This document shows positions 1 to 5,059 of a stretch of DNA of 5,059 nucleotides, one piece after another. The DNA is from Bacteroidota bacterium (GTDB lineage: Bacteria; Bacteroidota; Bacteroidia; Chitinophagales; UBA2359). The stretch spans positions 1 through 5,059 of the forward strand of contig JAHDGP010000342.1 of NCBI GenBank assembly GCA_020627525.1, read 5' to 3'. Position numbers and translations under genes: made by a program. The stretch's first letter is position 1; each line of letters opens with the position of its first letter. Below the pieces are notes generated by a model. It did no database searches. It was not told the origin of the DNA and was given only the letters and a program-made list of their open reading frames with translations.

Positions 1-229
1 ATGAGAGAAATAGTTGATTTGCTATTTTGGCAATTTTCTGTGTTGCAGTTTGTAATAGGTCACACAATAATGGTTCGGATAGCAATTTTTCATTGCCATT
101 AGAATACAGTTCGATTTTGGTTGAATCAAATGATTCGTTTTCCAATACTTTTTTCTCAGAACAGGAAGCAATCAACATTGTAATCAGAAATAGTACAGGA
201 AGGCTGACTTTTAAAATAATGACTTTCAT
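1..229 (-). CDS. Lipoprotein of unknown function, 5' part (runs off left edge)
   Basis: Reading the minus strand from an ATG at 229-227 gives 76 codons with no stop before the window edge, so the C-terminus is missing. The N-terminus is a typical lipoprotein signal: basic start (MKVIILK), a hydrophobic core (about residues 8-21) and a lipobox I20-A21-S22-C23, predicting cleavage before Cys23, lipidation and anchoring in an envelope membrane. The next residues (S24, E25, K26, K27) only loosely recall the acidic export tags of surface lipoproteins in this phylum, so outer-leaflet exposure is uncertain. The visible mature part is polar, with no domain I recognise; function unknown. It is transcribed divergently from the CNB-AlbA_2 gene. 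An open frame on the opposite strand (27-257, TTG start, no credible protein features) is taken to be its shadow. Confidence 0.8.
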   Translation of the reverse strand, partial: MKVIILKVSLPVLFLITMLIASCSEKKVLENESFDSTKIELYSNGNEKLLSEPLLCDLLQTATQKIAKIANQLFLS

Positions 230-436
230 AGAAAATTTGTTTGATTTAACATTATAGTATCTGTTGTCAATAAAATTTCCCAAATTGGAAAAACTGCACT
301 TTATTTGTTTCGGATTTGGTACGGTGTTTTGCTTAATAAAAACGCAGCAACTCAACATTTCTACTTGATTACTTTTTCCAAGTACGTAAGATTTCCAATT
401 TTATGCTGTAACTTTACAAGACAAAGATTACATTTT
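230..436. other. Divergent intergenic region
   Basis: These 207 bases separate the start codons of the lipoprotein gene (minus) and the CNB-AlbA_2 gene (plus), so promoters for both probably lie here. The region is AT-rich. A candidate promoter element for the plus-strand gene is at 409-416. For the minus strand I found no good match to the Bacteroidetes TAnnTTTG element. A short inverted repeat, TTTCC-N6-GGAAA, lies at 276-291; its 5-base arms are too short to call an operator. The plus-strand frame stays open back to a TTG at 305, but the translation of that part does not look like a protein N-terminus, so I treat it as non-coding. Confidence 0.6.
409..416 (+). promoter_or_regulatory. Possible Bacteroidetes-type -7 promoter element
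   Basis: TAACTTTA matches seven of the eight positions of TAnnTTTG, the -7 element used by the primary sigma factor in Bacteroidetes (the two n positions match anything; the final G is an A here). It lies 20 bases before the ATG at 437, implying a leader of roughly 14 bases, which supports that start over the upstream TTG at 305. No clear TTTG -33 partner is visible at the expected distance, so the call is tentative. Confidence 0.35.
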
Positions 437-1369
437 ATGGATAAAAAGCAACTGGTAAAAATCATTAGTGAACATGACGTTTTTTCGGACCTTAATAAAA
501 CAGAATTAGAGACTTTAGAAAAGATAGTGGAATTTGTTTCTGTTGAAAAAGATGAGATACTTTTTACAGTGGGCAACAGACCGAACTTTTTGTATTTTGT
601 TAAAAAAGGTAGCCTGACTTTGTTTTTTCCAAACAATGATTTTGTGCATCTTGAGGAAGGCGAAATGATTGGAGAACTAGGTTTACTGAACGGGGACTTT
701 AGGCTTGGTACTTTAAGGGCTCAGGAAGAATCAAATTTGATTAGGGTGTGTGGCACAAAATTGTTTCAAACTGATTTTATAGCACCGTCTACTTCAATAA
801 AGATAATTAGAAAACTTGGAAAGCGGGTTACAAATTACTTTCGTTCATCTCAAGATATTTCATCATCGGAAATGATTGTTTCTGGCGAGTCTGATTCCGT
901 GGAATTTAAATCCACCTTGCGAATGAATACGCACACGAATAAAAAAGACAAAAATATAGAGTTTGCTATTTTGAAAACAATTGTGGCATTTTTAAACACG
1001 GAAGGCGGACATTTATTTGTAGGAGTGAATGATGAAGGAGAAGCTTTGGGGCTCGAAATAGACAAATTTGCCAATCACGACAAACTGATGTTGCACTTTA
1101 CCAATTTGGTTAAAAACAAAATAGGTTCGCTGTACTTAAAGTATATTCATACCTCAATAGAGCTATTTGAAGGCAAAGAAATATTCAGAATTGATTGCCT
1201 GCCTGCCTCACATCCTGCTTATTTACTGGATGATAATGACGATTTCTTTTTCATACGAACAGGACCTGCAACCACTAAACTGAGAACCAGTAAAATTTAC
1301 GATTACATTTTAGATCGTTTTGAAAGTAAACTGATTACGGTAAGAAAAGAAGAAGAGCATTCAGATTAA
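437..1369 (+). CDS. Cyclic-nucleotide-binding domain fused to Schlafen AlbA_2 domain
   Basis: The product is a 310-residue soluble protein. Residues about 10-115 form a CRP/PKA-type cyclic-nucleotide-binding beta-roll, with LYFVKKG at 52-58 and a phosphate-binding cassette at 79-92: G79-E80-L81 followed by R89 and T92, matching the GE(L/I)xLL...R(S/A)xT pattern in which Glu and Arg contact the ribose and phosphate. A helical linker (about 118-145) leads to an AlbA_2/Schlafen-type domain (about 148-295): E151-S-x-x-x-E156-F-K, then AFLNTEGGHLFVGVND (184-199) and FFIRTGP (271-277). There is no DNA-binding winged helix after the CNB domain, so it is not an ordinary CRP/FNR regulator. The ATG at 437 is the only Met codon in the frame between 305 and the CNB domain. 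No signal peptide or membrane segment is present, so it should be cytosolic. The ligand and the activity (RNA cleavage, nucleic-acid binding or regulation) cannot be told from sequence. The stop overlaps the convergent gene by 4 bases. Confidence 0.88.
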   Translation: MDKKQLVKIISEHDVFSDLNKTELETLEKIVEFVSVEKDEILFTVGNRPNFLYFVKKGSLTLFFPNNDFVHLEEGEMIGELGLLNGDFRLGTLRAQEESNLIRVCGTKLFQTDFIAPSTSIKIIRKLGKRVTNYFRSSQDISSSEMIVSGESDSVEFKSTLRMNTHTNKKDKNIEFAILKTIVAFLNTEGGHLFVGVNDEGEALGLEIDKFANHDKLMLHFTNLVKNKIGSLYLKYIHTSIELFEGKEIFRIDCLPASHPAYLLDDNDDFFFIRTGPATTKLRTSKIYDYILDRFESKLITVRKEEEHSD

Positions 1370-2028
1370 AAAAGTTTTTGAGAATATTCTAAATAGGCAT
1401 TTTTCATAGTTGAATTTAATACTTTCACTTCAAACTCGGTTGCAACACATTCAAATATTGAATCGTGAAAAGCAAATAGATAATGTTTGTATTTTTCGTA
1501 ATATTTAGAGGAATGATTGGAATGAACGCTGTTAATTTTCTCCAACTCTTTTATCCAATCTGAATGTTCAACAATAAAAGGTTCGTAATAGTCCAATCCT
1601 CTTCCATACAGTGGATGCCCATCTAGGGTTTCATCGTTTGGTGCTCCAAAGCGGGTTGTTTGGCAGCGTTTAAACTCAATTGCTGCAATAAGGCTTTCTG
1701 TTTCAGAGAGCGAAATGACTTCTACACTTTTTCCATCCCAATCAGATTTGTTTTTTTTAAGAAAATACAATAAAAATGTCTTGTGTTCATTCTGAACCAA
1801 ATGCGGTAGGGGAGCGCCAGTATCCCACAAAAAATTAAAGCCATCTAATGGTTTACAAAACGCTTTGTTTTCCAACTGAGCAATTTCTCTTTGTAAGTTG
1901 AGTACTCTTTCGTGAGCTTTGTTGAATATTTGCCGATCTTCTTGAGTCCTAAATGCATTTTTCCAGAGATCGTTTTTTAGTCGTTCTGCTTTTTTTAGTT
2001 CTGTTGTTTTTTGGCTTATGATGGACAT
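1366..2028 (-). CDS. Conserved-looking cytosolic protein of unknown function
   Basis: The product is 220 residues with no signal peptide or membrane helix. Residues about 8-56 are charged and heptad-like (many K, E, L, R), consistent with a helical or coiled-coil N-terminus. The core (about 62-200) has dense motifs of the sort that stay conserved: WDTGAPLPH (68-76), EFKRC (118-122), GAPNDE (128-133), GHPLYGRGL (137-145), KHYLFAFHDS (181-190) and E193-C194. I recall similar unnamed hypothetical proteins in other bacteria but cannot name a family, and no known catalytic signature is evident. The run of H, D, E and C residues would suit an enzyme or metal site, which is speculation. The start at 2028 is 13 bases downstream of the preceding gene's stop, so co-transcription is likely. 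The stop codon overlaps that of the plus-strand CNB-AlbA_2 gene. Confidence 0.8.
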   Translation of the reverse strand: MSIISQKTTELKKAERLKNDLWKNAFRTQEDRQIFNKAHERVLNLQREIAQLENKAFCKPLDGFNFLWDTGAPLPHLVQNEHKTFLLYFLKKNKSDWDGKSVEVISLSETESLIAAIEFKRCQTTRFGAPNDETLDGHPLYGRGLDYYEPFIVEHSDWIKELEKINSVHSNHSSKYYEKYKHYLFAFHDSIFECVATEFEVKVLNSTMKNAYLEYSQKLF

Positions 2029-2041
2029 TCACAAATTGTTC

Positions 2042-2707
2042 TTATTGATTAAGTTGATAAAGACACTTGGAATTAAATATTGAAAACTTAGAATCTTTAA
2101 TTTCATCAGCATAAGTTGACAAGTAAGTCTTAATATCAAAATCTTTTTTGATTGGTAAATAACCTTTATATTTTACACTTGAAAAATAGTATCCAAAAAC
2201 AAATGTATGATCAGATTCTATCCCATTTTTATTATTTTCTTTTTCCAATAAAATTTCTTTTCGGAGTATCGGATCGGTTGCATATTCAGAATTTAAAAAT
2301 GTATCGTAATTGATGAAGTTTATTGCTTTTTCAACATAATTATTTTTTAAAACAAAAACTATTTTTGCAACATTGCCAAACTCTACACCATCAGAATAAG
2401 TTGAATCATTAATCATATTATGTTGAATTATTGTGTCTTGCTTATATTCAAACTTAATAATGCTATCGTCATAAAAACTAGATTCTTTTAATGTATCATT
2501 CTCCATAACTCTTAGCTCAACAACTCTGTTTTGTTCATCAACCGTTTCAATTATATAATGCTCACCTTTATTTTCACAATCAACTCTCCATTCAGTTAGA
2601 TTGATATACGAGTCTGTTGTTCTGTATGTATGGTAATATTCTGTGTTTTGACTTATCGCTGTTATACTAAACAAAATCAGTATTGGGGTAAAATACTTTA
2701 TATTCAT
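2042..2707 (-). CDS. Small secreted protein of unknown function
   Basis: The product is 221 residues and opens with a Sec signal peptide: M1-N2-I3-K4, a hydrophobic stretch at about 5-18, and probable cleavage near S19-Q20. The mature protein of about 200 residues is polar and rich in D, E, N, Y and K, with alternating beta-like segments (for example 61-68 and 82-89) and two cysteines, C44 and C215, that could pair outside the cytoplasm. There is no lipobox and no T9SS sorting domain, so a periplasmic location is most likely. No family is recognised. It starts 17 bases after the propeller gene stop and ends 13 bases before the next gene, which suggests the middle position in a three-gene transcript. 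The ATG at 2707 is chosen because it places the signal peptide exactly at the N-terminus. Confidence 0.75.
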   Translation of the reverse strand: MNIKYFTPILILFSITAISQNTEYYHTYRTTDSYINLTEWRVDCENKGEHYIIETVDEQNRVVELRVMENDTLKESSFYDDSIIKFEYKQDTIIQHNMINDSTYSDGVEFGNVAKIVFVLKNNYVEKAINFINYDTFLNSEYATDPILRKEILLEKENNKNGIESDHTFVFGYYFSSVKYKGYLPIKKDFDIKTYLSTYADEIKDSKFSIFNSKCLYQLNQ

Positions 2708-2724
2708 TCGTTTGATTTTACTTT

Positions 2725-4833
2725 TTAAAACGCAAAAAACTTCTTCTTAATTGAGACTTCCTTATCTTCCAAATGTAAAATGTAGTTTCCTGCTTTTAGA
2801 TTTGAAATATCAATTGATTGAAATTCATTGTAAGTGTTGCTTTGAACCAAATGCCCGCTTTGATCATAAATTTTTATAATTGCTTTTGGGGTTAAATGGA
2901 TGTTTGGATAATTCAACTTTATATTTAAAAAATCAGATGTTGGATTTGGATAGATGGAAATTTCATCATTAATTTCTACAAACTCATTGATGATGGTTTG
3001 TGGTATAGAATCATCAGGCATCGTATCCATTGGTTCTGGGTCTGATGGTGCGTTTGCTGTGAATATTCCATTTCCATGTGTGGCAATAGCAATCATTTGA
3101 TCGTGTCCTCTGGTGATGACTTTTTCAACTACAGATGCACCAATTTGATCAGGTGCAACTTTTGTCCATTCAACATTTTCTGCCAGCAGGTTTTTAGTGA
3201 AATATAAGCCTGTGCTGGTTCCGACAAAATATATTGTGCTGTCGGCTGTATGTAGTATTGAAGCAGAACGCACTGATGGACCAAACAAGCCACCGCCTTC
3301 TTCTAAGTTTCCAGAAACCTCTTTCCAGGACTCTCCCGCATCTTCACTGTAAAACAAACTGTGAATATTGTAATTGGAAAAAACGGCAATCATTTTATTA
3401 TTATCCAAAGGGTCTATAGCTATTTCATTAACATAAGCAGGTGGAAAGAAATTGTAGGTAATGTTTTCTATCTCTAATGAATCACCCAGAATATTGTCTA
3501 TTCGATAAATGTTCTTTTGAGTGGTACCAATGTAAACCCTTCCTGGAATTTCTGGGCAAGGTGTAATGGCACTAATGGTTCTGTTTTCGTTCAATCCTAA
3601 ATCCAATACTCGCCAGTTGGTACTAATCGAATCTCTTCCGCCATCCCAGGGAATGATAGACAAATCGTCATTTACCCATAGTTGATTTTTGTATGGCAAG
3701 TATAAAACATTTTGATCATTTGGATCAATTGCCAATGGATTGATGAATAAATATTCCTCTTTAATTGGACCAATTGGGTCAATACGTTTTGCATCCAATC
3801 TATTTCCTGCTGTATCTATTTTTATTTTAAATACTTTTCCTTGCTGAATGGATTGTATGATGAAATCTCCGTGATCGGGAATTGCAGCAAAACTGCCATC
3901 TCCAGGTAAAGTCTCTACCCAGTCTTTTGTTGGATTTTCAGAGTTGACGAACAGGTTTCCGTTGTCTTGCAAACCGCCATGTAAATGATTGGTGCTGTCA
4001 TTTTGATTAATGGTCAAAGTGTAAAACTGTGTTGAAACGTAACCGTTGTTCAAAGATGTCCATTCGACTGTTTCAGCATAAATGTCATCTGTTCTGAAAA
4101 TTCCTCCATCATTGAAAGAGTAAACTACAGCTGGATTGGATTTTGAAAACCACAAACCGTGCTGGTCTGGATGGTGATTTTCATATATTTTTAAATCTAC
4201 TGACAGTTTTGACTGTGGATCATATCCTCCAATTAATGTGGTATTTTCAGCCGTTGAAAATCCATCAGTAGAACGGAAAATATTGGTTCCTCCTATGAAT
4301 ACAAGCTCTGGATTTGTAGGATGGACCTCTACAATTAAATTGTAACCGCTTTGCGCATTGAAATCATCCAATAGATAAGGACCAGTTGGTATATTCTCCG
4401 ATAAATCAATCCATTGTCCCCCTTCACCTGAACCATTGCCACCGATGTAGGTATACTTCCAAAGGGCATTGTATTCTGGTTCTCCTTCCCAATTGTATGT
4501 CTCTTTGCCGTATCCCTCAAAAGTGACAAGCAAACAATAAACTTCATTTTCATTTGATGGACTGATGCCCATCACCATACGGTCAAACTCGGTTGGAAAA
4601 TCATCTGGTATAACATTAACATATAGTGAGTCAGTAGTTGTTTTTCTCCAAAGCCCTCTTGTATCACTATCTGAACTAAAGGAACAATAAACGGTTCCTG
4701 TTTCACTTACCTCAACGGTTGTAAAATAGGAATCATCAAAAGGATCATTTATTTCTACTTCCCAGCTTTCCCCTCCGTCGATACTCTTGTACAGTCTTCC
4801 CAAAGTACTTACATAAACCACATCTTGTTCCAT
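2725..4833 (-). CDS. T9SS-sorted BNR/VPS10-like beta-propeller protein, C-terminal part of an interrupted gene
   Basis: This open stretch encodes 702 residues, numbered here from the first Met after an in-frame stop. Most of it (1-593) is beta-propeller sequence of the sortilin/VPS10 or sialidase-like type, with Asp-box motifs such as SIDGGESW (17-24) and SEDAGESW (496-503), strand-turn units such as IAIDPLDNN (471-479), the family hallmark HGGLQDNG (285-292), and ATHGNGIF (584-591) closing the propeller. A Pro/Asp-rich linker (594-620) follows. Residues about 625-702 are a type A T9SS sorting domain: ISIYPNPTSDFLNIKL (625-640), IKIYDQSGHLV (653-663), LKAGNYILHL (679-688) and a basic KKK end. 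It would be exported across the outer membrane and attached to the surface or released. The Met at 4833 lies inside a repeat (DPSN-M-EQDVVYV) and has no signal peptide, so it is not the natural start. The true 5' end lies beyond the right edge. The ligand or substrate is unknown. Confidence 0.85.
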   Translation of the reverse strand: MEQDVVYVSTLGRLYKSIDGGESWEVEINDPFDDSYFTTVEVSETGTVYCSFSSDSDTRGLWRKTTTDSLYVNVIPDDFPTEFDRMVMGISPSNENEVYCLLVTFEGYGKETYNWEGEPEYNALWKYTYIGGNGSGEGGQWIDLSENIPTGPYLLDDFNAQSGYNLIVEVHPTNPELVFIGGTNIFRSTDGFSTAENTTLIGGYDPQSKLSVDLKIYENHHPDQHGLWFSKSNPAVVYSFNDGGIFRTDDIYAETVEWTSLNNGYVSTQFYTLTINQNDSTNHLHGGLQDNGNLFVNSENPTKDWVETLPGDGSFAAIPDHGDFIIQSIQQGKVFKIKIDTAGNRLDAKRIDPIGPIKEEYLFINPLAIDPNDQNVLYLPYKNQLWVNDDLSIIPWDGGRDSISTNWRVLDLGLNENRTISAITPCPEIPGRVYIGTTQKNIYRIDNILGDSLEIENITYNFFPPAYVNEIAIDPLDNNKMIAVFSNYNIHSLFYSEDAGESWKEVSGNLEEGGGLFGPSVRSASILHTADSTIYFVGTSTGLYFTKNLLAENVEWTKVAPDQIGASVVEKVITRGHDQMIAIATHGNGIFTANAPSDPEPMDTMPDDSIPQTIINEFVEINDEISIYPNPTSDFLNIKLNYPNIHLTPKAIIKIYDQSGHLVQSNTYNEFQSIDISNLKAGNYILHLEDKEVSIKKKFFAF

Positions 4834-4911
4834 ATTAGAAGGATCAAGGGCAATGCTCCAACAAGCATCAAAGTAATTATCGAAAGCGTATATATTGTTG
4901 CCACTTGTGCT

Positions 4912-5059
4912 TTATAACTGGCTCCACTTTTCGCCGTTATCGGTAGATTTATAAACGCCATTCCCCAAATAAAAAGCGCCTGGATTACCTGCGGAATTTC
5001 CAAAGGCTTCACCTGTTGTGTAATACCAGTTATTCGTTTTTCCCTCACGTGTATCTTGT
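4912..5059 (-). pseudogene. Upstream fragment of the same beta-propeller gene, ended by an in-frame TAA (runs off right edge)
   Basis: Reading the minus strand from 5058 gives 48 codons with GEAFGNSAGNPGAFYLGNG (residues 17-35 of the fragment) and then an Asp-box unit, VYKSTDNGEKWSQL (34-48 with flanks), ending at TAA (4914-4912). This is typical N-terminal propeller sequence of T9SS-sorted proteins. After the stop, the same frame continues with 26 more sense codons (4911-4834), including FDNYFDACWSIALDPSN, and runs straight into the 702-residue stretch. The two parts are therefore one gene split by a single nonsense codon with no frame change. The signal peptide and first repeats are outside the window. 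The gene could be a recent pseudogene, a sequence or assembly error, or read through. Confidence 0.8.

Noticed and set aside
27..257. Plus-strand open frame of 76 codons
   Set aside because: It starts at TTG, has no recognisable protein features, and lies antisense to a minus-strand frame with a convincing lipoprotein signal peptide.
252..272. TTGACA followed by TATAAT on the minus strand upstream of the lipoprotein gene
   Set aside because: The two hexamers are only 8 bases apart instead of about 17, and Bacteroidetes promoters use different elements.
276..291. Inverted repeat TTTCC-N6-GGAAA in the divergent intergenic region
   Set aside because: The arms are only 5 bases and do not extend. 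Such repeats are common by chance in AT-rich DNA, so it is not called an operator.
305..436. N-terminal extension of the CNB-AlbA_2 protein from a TTG at 305
   Set aside because: The 44 extra residues do not look like part of the CNB fold. A promoter-like TAACTTTA lies within this stretch, and the ATG at 437 gives a normal CNB start.
1381..1390. Perfect 10-base palindrome AGAATATTCT near the convergent gene ends
   Set aside because: It lies inside the coding sequence, has no loop or GC stem to act as a terminator, and palindromes of this length are expected several times by chance in 5 kb.
1750..1758. Run of eight A on the minus strand followed by C (A AAA AAC), a possible -1 frameshift site in the unknown gene
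   Set aside because: The heptamer is in the slippery phase, but the -1 frame meets a TGA within a few codons. The run simply encodes Lys-Lys-Asn in an intact frame, so chance in AT-rich DNA is the simpler explanation.
4809..5048. Minus-strand open frame with a hydrophobic, membrane-like translation
   Set aside because: It overlaps, in another frame, the propeller sequence, whose Asp-box motifs are unmistakable. The apparent hydrophobic helix is an out-of-frame reading of that AT-rich coding DNA.

Overview
The window looks like chromosomal DNA of a Bacteroidota (Bacteroidetes) bacterium, probably of the Flavobacteriia/Cytophagia type. The DNA is AT-rich and the legible stop codons are all TAA. 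Start codons lack clear Shine-Dalgarno sequences. A large secreted beta-propeller protein ends in a classic type IX secretion (T9SS) C-terminal sorting domain. There are also a lipoprotein signal and a Sec signal peptide. No tRNA, rRNA, CRISPR array, insertion sequence or attachment site was found.

Layout from left to right. (1) Positions 1-229, minus strand: the 5' part of a lipoprotein gene that runs off the left edge. (2) Positions 230-436: a divergent intergenic region with a possible Bacteroidetes-type promoter for the next gene. (3) Positions 437-1369, plus strand: a two-domain protein joining a cyclic-nucleotide-binding (CRP-type) domain to a Schlafen/AlbA_2 domain. (4) Positions 1366-2028, minus strand: a conserved-looking cytosolic protein of unknown function, convergent with gene 3 and overlapping it by 4 bases at a shared TTAA. 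(5) Positions 2042-2707, minus strand: a small secreted protein of unknown function. (6) Positions 2725-4833 and onward past the right edge, minus strand: a T9SS-exported BNR/VPS10-like beta-propeller protein. Its reading frame is broken by one in-frame TAA at 4912-4914, and recognisable family sequence continues in the same frame on both sides.

The three minus-strand genes from the right edge to 1366 are tightly spaced (17 and 13 bases between them) and could be one transcript, read propeller protein first, then the small secreted protein, then the cytosolic protein. Nothing in the sequence shows that they share a function. The CNB-AlbA_2 gene stands alone on the plus strand.

Two points deserve most attention. 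The first is the CNB-AlbA_2 fusion, in which the nucleotide-binding cassette and a possible Schlafen-type acidic triad both appear intact. The second is the single nonsense codon in the propeller gene, which is a recent mutation, a sequence error or a recoding event. I do not see convincing evidence of a complete new multi-gene system.
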